A DNA stretch of 64,000 bases, from the NCBI GenBank assembly GCA_035041965.1, contig JAPYMA010001806.1, positions 62,001 through 126,000 of the forward strand, given 5' to 3'. Within the stretch, counting starts at the first letter, position 1. Each line of letters opens with the position of its first letter. This document shows positions 25,693 through 39,037 of this stretch, in pieces. The notes under the pieces are model-generated. The model was given only the letters and a program-made list of their open reading frames with translations, made no database searches and had not been told where the DNA came from. The DNA is from Anisakis pegreffii (Eukaryota; Nematoda; Chromadorea; Rhabditida; Anisakidae). The position numbers were made by a program, and so were the translations under genes.

Positions 25693-25830
25693 TCTCAGGT
25701 GTTTGTGGTTACTCGCCGAAGCTTATCTATTAGCTAGTGTCATGACGGCATTCATACACTTCTATGATGACATCCTTATTTCCCTTGCCAGTGCAGTTAT
25801 TGTCTAACATGAGTGATGATAAGGTACTCG
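25693..25830 (+). repeat. Residual fragment of the 384-bp repeat unit
   Basis: CTCAGGTGTTTGTGG through AGTGCAGTTATTGTC matches the same part of the tandem units upstream, then similarity decays near 25830. It shows that the GC-rich segment interrupted the array. Confidence 0.85.
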
Positions 25831-28137
25831 ATAAGTCGCCGCCTCTGTTTGCAATAACTGACCAGTTTCGAGAGCTTATATTTCGAACCAGGATTGAACT
25901 GGATGACTGTGGTTTGATCTGTGCATAGAGATTGGAATTTTGTCTTGGTTGCCAAAACATCGTCTTCTCAAACTTAGAATGAGTTGATGTATAAGTTATA
26001 AAAAAGTACTTCTGAAGTAACATCGTTTTCGGTATAACATTGTGAAATTTTCTCAAACTCCATCATTCGAGCACCCAGTTGAAAACTTAAGCAACTGAGA
26101 GCCAGAAAGGATACCTGGGATTTCTCTTATACCTTGCAGAAGAAGCAAGAATAGAGTCAAGCTTTATTTAGTATTAGCTAGGCTTGATATGAAACTATTT
26201 TCCAGTTGAACCGAAATTATTCCAACTCGCTTGATTCCATTCCGTTTTTAAGATATTTTTCAAAATTTGTTCATATTATCTTGCTGCAGAATGTGCGATT
26301 GGATATGGGCATTGAAATCTCGTATTTATGTCAATATTTTTTTGATAGTCCTATTGCTGTTGTTGTTTACGTGATTATTTCGTGCTGTTGTTTATGTGAT
26401 TGTTTCGTGTTTCCGTATTCGTTTATCACCGTATTCATGCTCTCATTGATCATTGTCGCGTTTTTGGTGCTGTCATGCCAGGCATAATGAAGCGAAGCAT
26501 GGTTCGGTGACGTTCCATGAGCAGGATAGAATCACAAAATGCACTGAGAGCCCGCGCAAGCCACCCGGGTACAATTTGATGTCACTTGCTACGGTGAAGG
26601 TCAAGTTCGATACTCAAACTTGGAAGTAAGCTCAAAACTTTGCCTAGATTAGGAGCAATTTATCAATGGTGCGTGGCGTGACAGGTGTATAAATGTTTTT
26701 CCGCGTGTTACCACACATTACACTGAAATCGCCTGAGAGGATCCACCGGCTGTCACTATCTTCGGTTTCAGTGAGTTTGGGATTGTCGTGGCGACAGGTA
26801 TTGTAGTTTTGTAACCGGCAGCTACTGTAGTTTTGTGTTTTGGAGGAATTCAGTGCTGTATAGGTTTTGGTCAATTGTTTGCATCTTAGTTAGGAAAGAA
26901 AAGCTGGAAAATGAAAGGTTTCACGAAAATTGACTTGAGGAGCAATTTTGGAAGTGTGTTAATGCAATGCACTATGAGAGGTACAGCAAAGCATGACTGA
27001 AATAACTGATCATGAATTGAGGAACTGACATATCATGGGAAATCTGTCACATTTATCTTAAGATTGTCACACATAGTTTGTTTGATAGTCCTATTACACA
27101 CAAAACAAATCTCGAGGATTCAATTAGGTCGTTTCGAAAAACATGATGTTATGACAAAGAGAAAGAACTGTGAAGTCTCGAATAGGATGACGGTTTCTCT
27201 TAGAAGGAATTGGAGTTTGTGAAACACGATTAGTCGTTTAGAACAGAATAGGAATAGAGAATCAACGAACAGAGCATTTTTAGTATGACGTTTAATGCAT
27301 GTGAGAGTAAATCCTGCGATGAGATTAATGAGCTTGAATTAGCATCAATTTCTAAAAATTAGGGGAAAAAGCTGCCGTCTTCGACTTCTGCTCAATTTTT
27401 TGTATAGAATATGTAAAATCGGAAAAACCTTCATTTCTCGTCGGACGTCATGAGCGAGGTTTCATATCAAAATCTTGGGCAGTATTTGGACAGCGCTTCT
27501 GGGTTTACATGGTCATCTTTCTTTCTATTAAACAAAAAGTGAGTGAGGTGAATCGTGAACACGAACACACAAGAACGATGGATACTGGAATAGTGAATTG
27601 CTGACTTGAAAATTGCCGGGAAATGAGCGATTGCTCTTACAAATAATGGAGTAATTCGGCTGAATGCTCTTATAATTGTATTAATTAGAAGGAGGTTGCT
27701 TTCATAGATATGAATTGATTAGATTTGAGACTGATGAGAATCACGTTGACCATTCATTATTACACGGTGATTGTACTAGTGGACACTGATGCAACGATTC
27801 CATTCGCTGGTTGATATGTAGCATTTCATAGAAATTGTCACCACTAGGATCATCAATGGTGTTAGCTACTAAAGCTCGATGGGCTCTAAATGTATAGGAT
27901 TTATAGATGCGTGGGCGTAGTCCAGATAGTCTTTCTTTAATGTGCAAACACAGACTAAGCTTGCTATTTGTGATGTGACGCTTATAACATAGTATTAACT
28001 TAAATAATAAATTAGCACTGGACATTCCAAGTTACTTGTTCAGATAAATGTGAGTGACCGTTTCTGATTTTTCAACTCTTCGTGTTTGCACTCAATTCAT
28101 AACGTTTTCGTTGAGTGCGAGATTGGCTAACCGTCAT
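25831..28137. other. Region without a supported gene
   Basis: Short open frames only, including a hydrophobic one at 26206-26487 with no family I recognise. A short duplicated phrase, TGTAGTTTTGT, occurs twice near 26802-26838. Confidence 0.35.
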
Positions 28138-28535
28138 AATATGTGGGCGCGGCTAATTACTGTGGTCATTCAACCCTGGAGGTACTGCTTCTGTTGGTTG
28201 CATTAACTATAGTCGTGGCTAGTTACCCTAGTCATTCGAACTTAAGGTACTACGCCGTTGGTTGCAGTGACTGTGGGCGTGGCCATTCACCGTAGTCATT
28301 TAACCCTGGGGGTACTACTCCCGTTCGAAGTGCCTAGCTCAAGAATGAAAATAACTGTGCTTGTTAGCTGTGTCAGCAGGTATGCATATAGCAGTTTTAC
28401 ATCTCTAATTTTTAAGCAGTACCTCTGGTCTCGCTTAACTACGGCAACTAGCCACGCCCACAAATTACGGTAGTACGCCACGCCCACGTGGCTAGTTACC
28501 GTAGTTGGGCGGCATCAAAGGTACTACTTGCAGAA
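28138..28535. repeat. Cluster of short repeats in mixed orientation
   Basis: A motif of roughly 60-70 bases, TGTGGGCGTGGCTAGTTAC...GTAGT...GGTACTAC, occurs three times on the plus strand (starting near 28142, 28211 and 28271). It occurs once on the minus strand (about 28419-28463) and again on the plus strand at about 28488-28531. Copies are degenerate. The direct-then-inverted arrangement resembles the ends of a non-autonomous DNA element. Confidence 0.65.
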
Positions 28536-29123
28536 CATGCATTGTGCGAATGCAAATCACTGGTGTGCAAAAGATTTATCTGTTTTTTGAATTAAACAAA
28601 CTGATTTGTTTGAAGCGAACGAATTTTAAAGCATTGATTCAGTGTTGCACTAAACAAAAACGCATCGCTATTTGAAATGATTAAGCTTCCTCAGTGAAAC
28701 GATTCATTACATCAAATGATGATAAGTAGCATATCAGTGACAATCAACGCCTTCTTTGGAGAATGCTGATTACTGAAATTCGACTGTCGTCGAACACTTC
28801 TCATTTGCACCAGTCATTATGCCTGAAAATTGTTTGATACAATTGACAGAATGAACATGAATCAATACTGATGGACATTATGAATGAGACAGCAATAGGT
28901 ACATGGAATCTAGCCTTTGCAGAGTATGCGTAGAACTGTAACTGCTTTGTTGAGAAGATTCTTCTGGGGCTATCGAATAAATGTGCTAGTGAACGGAAAT
29001 CAAGAATTCATAATAAGTGATAAAGCTGAACATTGAGTTATTGCTATTACGCAACAGAAAGATTTTCAGCGAAAATGGAAGATGACTGCTGGTATTGCAT
29101 CCAATAAATAGAGTTAATAGGTC
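28536..29123. other. Downstream of troponin T-A, no gene seen
   Basis: Probably the 3' UTR and flank of the troponin gene. No conserved exon noted; an additional troponin 3' exon cannot be excluded. Confidence 0.4.
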
Positions 29124-32100
29124 TTATAAAGAGTCACACACCTTGGCTGCAGGTGCGGGTTTCTTGGTCACAGGTGGTGCTTTTTGTTGCGGTGCTGCTG
29201 CTGCTTGCTTCGACTGCCTCCGCTCAGGAGCGGGAGCCTTGGGCGGTTGTGGAGGTGGGGCCGGTTCGTCTTCTTCGACCTCATCAACACCAGGCAACTG
29301 GAGTGGAATTGGCGCGACTGGCGGTTTTGCCGCATCACCTTCAGCTTTCACCTGCTCGACAAACTTTGGTGGTTCGAGACTCTTGCGAAGCTGCTCTAAC
29401 TCTTCATTCTCATGACGACCCCATTCTGGTGGTGGACGTGCCGTACCGTGCGCAATTTTCAAGGGTTTCTTGACGAATGGCTGAAGCAAACAGAAGTTAC
29501 CATCACGCATTTTGATCTGAATTGAGATTTTGTTTATCTCTTAGTATACTTTCACACATGTTTTTGATATGCTTTGAGCTATTTAACTTGAAAAGAGATT
29601 ACTTTGCGTTTTCAGTGAGTTCAGTGACTTTGCGTTCACTGTTCATGTGACCTTGTTGTTTTGCAATAAATGTATTTCACATTCGACTCAGCATTCTTTC
29701 ATTAAGAACAAAATGACCAAACAAAAAGAAATACTTTTTCGAAAAGTTCTCGACGATCTGTGTAAGAACGCTGATCAGTTTGACGATCGAATTTCGAGGC
29801 GACTGTTATCTTCGGCTGCAAATAATATTTCACTCAGCATGCGAGCTTGGATTATACAGGGTTTCAAGACCGTCATTTCCATGAATGATGTGAATTTCAA
29901 GAGTTTAGAACAATATAACGATGATATTTTGATCCTTTTTGAGAGTTTCAGCTGTAAAATTATACCAATTATATACGGAAAGAATACAATTTCATTATTG
30001 GTCAACAAAAATTATCATTGATTTTGCCCGTATTGTTACCAAAGTTGCACGATCACTTACCGGATGAAGAGAAGCTTCATCAGGATCCAATCCCATCTTT
30101 TGCGCTTTATGACGTATCATTTGAATTTGTCTTTCTTTCAATTCTTTCAACTAAATTTATGTATTAAATTTCAGCGAACAAACTAGATCACTTAGAGATG
30201 ATGAATGCATAAGGTTTCCTCCATTGAATCATACAATAAATTCAGCTTTTGTTCGTTTCTAATAATTTGGTACGAAACAGTGAATTCAAGCATGCACTCA
30301 CGTCATACTCAAGTCGTTCATGTCTCTTCTCCAAATCGTACTTGTCACCCTCTGAACGCACAATCCGTTGATACAACGTTTGAATCTGCGCTTTCAGATC
30401 GTTCACCATAAGCGACGTAAGATCGGGTTTCTTTCTGATTGCGGTCATGAACGCTTTTTTCGCTTCTTCTCGTTGTTGTTTCTCCAATTCAGCTTGGGCC
30501 TAAAAATGATACCATCGTGTTTATGCTGTGAATATTTTGCAACTTAAGTAGAGGATTTTCTAATCCGTCTGAACTGCTGAGCGATTCAATGATAGTTCAA
30601 TGAAACCGAACTGCTCTGTGACGTTAGTAAATATTCGGAGTTCAATGCATCTGAAGTAACGTCGCAGAAAAATTTGTTTGCATTGTATTTTACTGGCTAT
30701 ATCTGGATGAGTGTCAGTAATATGATTAGATGAGAGTTTACTGTGTGGATATTGTATAATTAATAGGAATACGTACAGTAGCCGACACGGTCGTCTTCTC
30801 CTCGCCCGGCCTTTGGCGTGATACCGTATAATTGGGAGTGCCACTAGATCCACCAATGAATGACCCGCTCACTTCCTCTTTCTTTCTTCGTTCCTCCTCC
30901 TTCTTTTGCCTCTCTGCTTCACGGCGACGTCGTCTCTCATCCTTAAATCGACTACCGTGAAAGCATCGCAATGAGAGAAACTTCAGTACTTGCTATGCAT
31001 CTTATCAACGATCTTATCACTACGATCAACTCTTCCAGTTAATGTTGAGGGGATTTTCGAGGAATGGTGATCATTCCTTAATTGTTCTTCATGGAATGAG
31101 CAGAAATTTCCTGAATTGTTCATGTTCCCCGCTCATGACAAAATTGTATTTGTTCACGTTGGTCAGCATGAACAGCTCCACTGTTCATACTTACAGTTGT
31201 TTGCTGATATGCTCATGAGTTCCTCAGAATGATTTCAATAAATAATCAGAAATCAGTTAGATGGGATCAATTTTTATTTTACGTCAAATGAACGATTCTC
31301 ATGGCTTCCCGCATTGATAGTGCTTTTCAAAATATTGGTTTCAATCTATTTTATGGCCTTCCCAGAAAATAGATGTCTTCGAATTTATCAGTTTTAGGAC
31401 AGATTTGTAAATTTCCGAGGCAACAGATTTTGCGTTCTACGCTCTACGTGAACAAAATTGGAGCATGAAAAGCGAATCGATGAACCTCTTCTCGTCTATT
31501 TCGTTCCTCAACTTCACGCATTTTGGCCGCAAACTCTCGTTCCTCTTCCTCGCGTTCTTCACGTCGTCTTTGTTGTTTTTCCTTCAGAACCCTCAGCTCC
31601 TCCTCTACTTCCTCCTTTTCTATTCGTCTCTTCTCATAATATTCGGCCATTCGAGCCTCTTCCTCTTCCTCATGACGCTTCTTGGCTGCCTGTTCATGAG
31701 ATCATATCATAATCAATGTCATGATGAAGTGATATGGACCCAGCTCGAATGAATCAAATATCCATTTAAACATCTGTAGTCAAAGTTTCAAAATATTGGT
31801 TTCAATCTTACGGCACGTAAACATTTGAAATGAAATGCAGCTAGCATTTCATTGCTTATCACCCAGAAAAATTTGACTTGTGAAAAAGTTGATGAAAACA
31901 GTAAATTATGAAGAATTTAGGAAACAAGTCAATATGAAAACAAATTTTGTCACTTCATCATTTCTTTCCTCAAATATTCGTTAAATTCACTCCTCATTCA
32001 ATAACGATAGGAAATCGAATGGCATGCTCAAATTTCATAAAAATATCTCGGTTTTTAAGATACCAGCATAGCTTGAGCAGCTTCGGTGAGAGCCTCGGGT

Positions 32101-33372
32101 TCTTTCTCCTCTTTTTCTTGAGGTGCACGTCGTAATCTTTAAAGTAGAAAGTTTATGAAATGATTTGAAAATTACAAATCCCAAAAATTGAACAATTTTT
32201 TTTGGCAATGTGATATCGTTGAACGACTCATGAATCGAATGAAATTAACGACTTGTTGATTTACTTGAGTTCAGAATGACCAAGGAGAAGGCTCTGAAAA
32301 ACTGGAGCTTTTCTGAAACTCCCTCAGTTTTTCCAGGGAAATATTAGCTAATTCCTGCATGGAATAAGTGATATGTGTTCCATCCAGAATAATGAGATGA
32401 ACTTCAATATGCAACAGAGCGTAACTTACTTTGCTTCTTCATGACGTTCTTCCTCGCGACTGAAATAAAATTAGTTTTAAGTTTTCACTCTCAGAACGCA
32501 TCATTTCCGCTCATATTTAATAATCTGCACGGCACTAATGATGTTGTTTGCAAACTCATCGCACTATCATCTTCATTATCTAATGAAAAAATTGTCTTTC
32601 CCTTCCGACACAGTTCAATGGATTCAGCATAATGGAATAATTCACAATAAGTAAACCACAAATTTCGAAACCACATAATGAAGTATTGCTAAGTTGATCG
32701 AGCACCTCTGGGATGAAAGTCATTTCGCTGAGAGAATGCCTGATGTAATAGTGTGGAATGTGTACTGGATAATTAGTGCTTATTATGCTTTTAAAATCCA
32801 TTCCAGTGTTTAGTACTAATCGCTCACTCTAATCTGCTCATCTCTACCGGACTTCTGTCACATCAGATTGAAATCATGTCTGCAGAATGGATCAACCAAA
32901 TGTTTTCTGATACAAACCCGTATTTGCATACATACAATCAATCGAAGTTTCATATGAATGCATTACAAAATTAATTTAATGTCTCACGTTTGTGTTTGTT
33001 TGCGTTGTGGTGGTGGCTGTTCCTCCTCTTCTTCCTCTTCGTATTCCTCTTCCTCCTCTTCTTCGGACCTTCAAATTGGAATTATCGAACCGCTTCTTGA
33101 TCAATCAGTGCAAATTGCGATCACTGATACGACTTCATCAATGAGGAAGTATCGATCGCGTTTTGTTTGGAACATAGCAAAACGAAGTAAAACACTCAAA
33201 TGAATTATGAGCAATTAGCTCATAACAGTGAGTCTCGTTTTTGGATTATTACATGCGATGCACATATGATGTGATAGAAGATCCCAGTCTGTTGGGAATC
33301 AAGAAAACAAAATATGACAAAACATGAAATTTTCATTGAAATCACTTACATCTCTTCTCTATCGTCTGGCAT
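29124..33372 (-). CDS. tnt: Troponin T (paralog A)
   Basis: Tropomyosin-binding subunit of the thin-filament troponin complex of muscle. Ten coding exons: 33350-33372, 32988-33068, 32430-32459, 32064-32136, 31486-31689, 30777-30941, 30302-30499, 30061-30150, 29735-29815, 29124-29516. All phases agree; 445 residues. The N-terminus is almost pure Glu (exon 2), typical of troponin T. The central part is a highly charged helix ([19 protein letters not shown]), then the tropomyosin/troponin I-binding region ([34 protein letters not shown]) and [12 protein letters not shown]. The last exon has [20 protein letters not shown] and an Ala/Pro/Lys-rich tail. The final codons after PAPAAK may instead be intronic (GTGTGT). 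Exons 2, 4 and 6 begin after AAG rather than CAG. Confidence 0.93.
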
Positions 33373-36300
33373 GATGAAGTGTTTTGCTACGAAACGAATC
33401 TAGTGATCAAGTGAGTGAGTGGCTGAAATTTTTATTCATTTCTTCACTTAAATAATTTTCAATCCATTAACGAGCTGCGAAATAACCCTCAGAAAGTATC
33501 AATAGGTGGTTGCATTCGAAACGAATGGTTTGGCTGCTGCGATGGGATCGGCTGGATGCAAGCATCTGTTTAGAATTTCCTTCATTGTTGGACATCAAAA
33601 AGGCGATACTATTGTTATTGTTAGGTATGAGGGAATGGTTATAATTTCACAGTAATCACATCAATAGCAAATCATTTAGTCAGCATATAATTACAGTTCG
33701 AAACTGTCCATATGAATTCTGGACGCTTCTTCGTCTTGACGACAAATAAAGCATTGCACAAACGACCGCTGTGCATTGAACACGATAACAACAACGACCT
33801 CTTACTCGAACACTGTCTAACACGGTGATAATCTGAACAAATAATATTCAAGCATAATAATAATCGGTGATAAAGTCGGTGAGTTGAACTCTTCAATGAA
33901 GAGGTGACTCAGCCGACTGACAGTACCACCAATAGGTGTGCGTTTTTGACTGAATGAATAAATGACGACGGTTCGTTCATCTTGAATTGCAGAAGTGATA
34001 AGCGAAGTGAACATCCGAGAAATGAAATACGCCACATAGTGAGTGTATTTAAGCGATGTTTCGACATGTTCTATTCTGTTCGGAGTTGAAGACAGAAGAA
34101 AACTTTAAACACATCTCGAAGTACACACGGCAAGTCTGTGTGGTGGTGGCATTACGAAACGCTTAATAATTCCATTGCTATCAGAAAAACGCGAATTCAC
34201 TCATTCCAGTGTGTGTGTGTGTGTAGTAACTTCATTAGTTTTCGAATGGTTTGTTTTCATATTTCCAACTGACACCCACACACACATCAATGTAGAGTGC
34301 AATAAATACTTGCAGTAATCTGCCGTCTTCCATTCAACCTGAACATTATTTTCACTCCAAGCATTTGCTTCACTGATTTTAGTGCTGTGAAAGTCAAAAA
34401 AATGCAGACAAAAATTTGGAATTCAGCGAACGCCTCGGATATTTTCGGCGCCGACAACGTGGATGAGCAAAATGTCATGGGTCAACGAATTGTCAAGAAG
34501 CTATAAAATATCGGTTGAAATTCAATTTTCAGAGCATTTCAAGATTCAGAACAATTCATCACATGATTACTCATTCGATAGTCCAGCAGTCAGACTAACA
34601 CACTCCTCATTTTCGCACAGCAAAATGTCTGTTACATCACAATGGTCTGTTAAAGTGTCTATTAACATCATAACGTCGTTGAGAAACATGATATTTTAAA
34701 GCGGAAAAATTGCCTGGTGCATTTGTTAAAGAGAATGAGTTCAGTAACACTCCGACAAATGTAATGAGAAGCAACTGCAATTTGTCATGAATCGAGTTAT
34801 TTTTGTGCGATCTCATTTTTTGTTTCTCAAGATTATAAATTGCCATATGATGGAAAGTGCTAATCCGCATGCGAGACTCGTTAGTTATCTTGTGATCATA
34901 AATTATTCCGGAAAATTTTGAACATGAGCGTGGAATTATAGGTCTCTTCACTTGCAATTAGATGAATTTTCATATGTTCCATATAACTCTAATCGCAGCA
35001 ATCGAACAAACGATTGAAGCATAATTAAATGCAGAATCAGTCACAACTGCTGATGCTGCTGTCGAATTCTCATAAGAAAACAACGAATTCCTGCAATAGC
35101 AGCAATAAATTTCCACCTCCTCGCCATTACAGAATACATTAATTATTTGTACTACCTGCAAAGAAAAATGTTGTTGGAAAGCGAGAAATTCAACAGATAA
35201 ATCAATCTAAAGTGAGTAATTCCGAATTATCGATGGCAAAAAATTTCAACATTTTGGTAGATGTAAACTCAGTTTTCAAAATGATTTAATTTATCCTAAC
35301 GCACTTATGAAGAAAGTGCATGTGATGAGTTATATTGCAATGTTGACGGTTTTATTTTTTTTGCCTGAAAATCTGGAAAGTTGTTCAAATTACTGCCATC
35401 ATTGGAAGTTGCTAGCGGGATGTTGGTGAATACTTTTTCAATGCATTTGATCATGCATCCTCGTTTTGATCACGGGAAGATGATAGCACACCACAGGTTC
35501 AAGTCGTTGTCTAACAAATGATGATGGAAACTTAGCAAACTGAGAGTTTGAGCACTCCACTGAGATCGGAAACCCGATAACAATATGGCATATTATATTC
35601 AGAACTTAGAAAAACCACGGATTCTGCTAAGTCTAAGTTGTGTATTTCAATAAATAATATAAACCTATCAACATTCATGATTTAGAATGCGTAGATCGGC
35701 GAAATAAGTTGCGGGTGAGTTGATTTTGTAATAAAGATGTCTTAATGGGTTTTGAAGTGTTCATTCATTTCAAAGTGTTTTTAAACGATCTTATTTCCTC
35801 AAACTTGGTATCGGTACATTTCACTTCTATCGGTCATAAATATTTTCCACAATATTCTTCAACTCATCAATGATTTCCTTCCTTACGAAAATGTTCCAGT
35901 CAGTTCTACGTATTCACGAATGTACCCATTCATAACAAATTCTTTCATGATATCTTCATATATATCATATTATTGTGCGATACAAAATATTGACATTACA
36001 ATTCAGTTTGATTGAGTAATTACCGTATCACAATGATTGAGTGCTTTTCATCGTTTGAACAAACAACAGATGAATAGAGGTGATCTTTAAAATCTTGCGC
36101 TAAAAATGTTTGAGAATGAAAGTTTTTTTCTGGTTCATATGAACGGTGCACAGTATCAACGGTTTGTTGACTGCAAACAAAAGTTTTTATTTGATGTTGT
36201 TGAGGTGAGAAGAGGCAGATGTTCAGTGGGGAACGGCGATATTATTTAATGAGCAATTGATGATACAGTTGCTCTGTTACCTTAAGATAATACCTGCTCG

Positions 36301-39037
36301 TTGATTAGCGCTAAATCGTGAAGTGTGCGTGCTTGAGAATGGAACAATTCCGCACATTTCGATGGTTTTTTGTGAACATTTGATGCATACCTGACTCTAT
36401 CAATAGAGTATTTCGAGAGGTGCGGAATACGGCTGAAAACTAGAAATGAAGTTATATCACTGCAATAAATCGAAAAATATTTCATACAGTTTTTCACTTA
36501 CTCATGCGACCTTGCACCTTTTTCATATCACAAACGCAGTTTCAAATCACAATAGTTCCTTGTTCTTCTACATAAGTATAGAGCAACTGAATAGTAGAGA
36601 GCATTTAACGATCGGAGCATCCAGTCAAAAATTCCGCACAATTTCGCATCTCTTTGAATTTTCAAACCGAAGAACCAAAACAACTATCATAACGTTTTTT
36701 TCGAAAAAACACTTGCTATGAACGCTCTGCCGAAAAAGACAGTTCTTGTGTTTATGTGGATGCGTATGTGTTGTTGTTTGTGTCGGTGTTTGGATGTGGA
36801 TACAAAAAATCCAGAGAAACGTTGAAGTTTGAATGCGATAAAGTGAAGCAGCAAGTGAACGACGCTATAAGCAAAAGCAACTGCTTTGTATTGCGGATGA
36901 GTGAAATGTTTCATATGAAAGTGGAATGAAGAAAGTTTGAATTGTTTGCAATGCGATGGAATTCGTTTCAGTTAGCATGTGAAAATGGATCAAAAACCAG
37001 CACTTAGTCAGCCAGCTAGCCGTATCGATGATAATAAGCGATAAAATTCTGATAAAGATAACAAAATCATCATAAATATGTTCAGCAGAACAGTAAATCT
37101 CTTCACATTTTACGATGTTGGAATGAATAAATAAACACTATCATTACTATCATTAATACCAACTGTCTTTTTGAATTCAAAAGAATCGATTTTGCCACAA
37201 ATGCACTCAATCGTACTAGAAAAGTTGAGCAATCTATTCTAAGCATTTACAAATGAGTAACAATATCTGATAATTACACGAAGAAATACTTCGATCTTCC
37301 TTTAGATCGATCACAAATACGCTATTCGCACGTGTGAGATTATTCAGAGTGAAACTTTACGGAGAACGTTCATGACATAATCGGGAATGCAATGGAGACT
37401 CATGAATGCAGAAACTGTTCAAAGCCGAGTATTTACCAGTGCAATCTGCTCTTCGATTACGTACAGGTCACATTACGCAAGGTACCGACCGAATTGAATC
37501 ACAAATTTATTTGCTCACAGACAAGAGTGCACTCAAGCAAGAAGTGTTCGATGAGAGTTATGAGTAAGTGTGAACGAGATGAAGGATCGTTTTCAACGCT
37601 AACGTTAAAGGATCCGTCGTGTGATGATATGTTGACAGAGGTAAATATTTTCAGGTGAAATGTGTGACGATATGAAAGCTTATAATGAGGTGTCGAGATT
37701 TATGCGGTATAACTGGTTGAAATAGATCGCTCAGAAAGCATTCATCATCATCCGCACATTAGCCACTGTCAACCATCAATTCATGCGAACGAACGTCTCA
37801 TTCGGCTCTCGGATATTGTATCACAACAAGCCGATTCACTCTCCAGAGTGTCTATTCTGCGGTTTATTCATCTCTTCGGCGCTGATTGCTGCTTTCCAAC
37901 TACAACTTAACTTCCAACTACAACTTTTTGATAGCACCAAATGAGCGGATTATGATTGATTAGCGATATTGTTGATTTCTTTAGATTAGTTATGTTGAGT
38001 ATTTGCGAAAGCCGTTCGTAATCGTATTGTTCTCTTCATATTCTTCATCTTCTATTCTATTCAGTTCCTGGAAACGAGCAAAAAATCTATCCAACGTGTT
38101 GTATTACAAAAGTCATAAATTTGTCATAAAGTCAGCAAAAGTCATAAATTCAAATCCACGTTAAACATTCGAACACAGTCTCAACGGTGTTAATTGATTA
38201 ACATTCAACATGGTTTTTGTTCATGTGCAATGAACTGGAGAAATTAGAGGAAATAAATTGTGTTGAGTTTGTTGAGAAAAAATTAATCTTATCAAGCGTT
38301 TATCGTTAATCGAATGCAGCTGAATGCACAAATGCTTGAGGATGAATCCGGGATTATTTTGTTTGTGTAGGTGTTCACATACATCATTGCATGTGTGTGT
38401 GTGTGGCACGGAAGCCGAGCATAACATCTGAATACCGCTATAAATCAGACCATATGTTACTGGTAATAGTGATGTGCTTTTCGACGGAAATTAAATCCAC
38501 AATAAACTCAAACCACTGAAATGAAAACGCTTAAATTTTACTGTGGCTCAACGAGATTAGTAGCGATTGCGCATATCATTCGAATTTACAAATGAGGTTT
38601 CATAAGACTATTAATAAAAAACAAAATAATGCATTCACAAAACACTATTAGTAGAAACAAATGCTGCAAGAATTTTGAAGTTTTTTTTGAGTTTCACACT
38701 AATTACGCTAAAGCGGAATTTTTATGGGTCTTTCATTAACAGATAGTACGTAACTGCATAGTTGTCATTCACTAAATTATTGTATTTTTTCGTCGGTCTT
38801 CGTTCTCATATTAACTAGCAAAGGCAGTAGTTTGTACTATGCGATTTACCTGAAATGCAATGGCAGTTCAATGAGTGCACTCAAAGAAGCACTCGTTAAG
38901 CATAATATGATATGAATGTACTCGTTTGTACGGCACTCATGAATGTGTCAGTCAAAGTATAATATGATCAATGTGTAAAGCCAACGATCACTTTCAGATT
39001 TATTATCAGCAGATCAGTACTTCAACAAAACAGATCA
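33373..39037. promoter_or_regulatory. Shared upstream region of two divergent troponin T genes
   Basis: About 5.7 kb between the start codons of troponin T-A (minus) and T-B (plus). I see no coding exon. It contains a (GT)n run at about 34211-34225 and an inverted (CA)n run near 34271-34285, which could pair. Muscle enhancers and untranslated exons are likely here by position, but none can be shown from sequence alone. Confidence 0.35.

Noticed and set aside
37392..37658. Cys-containing 88-codon open frame between the troponin genes
   Set aside because: No signal, no splice-supported neighbours and no recognisable spacing of cysteines.
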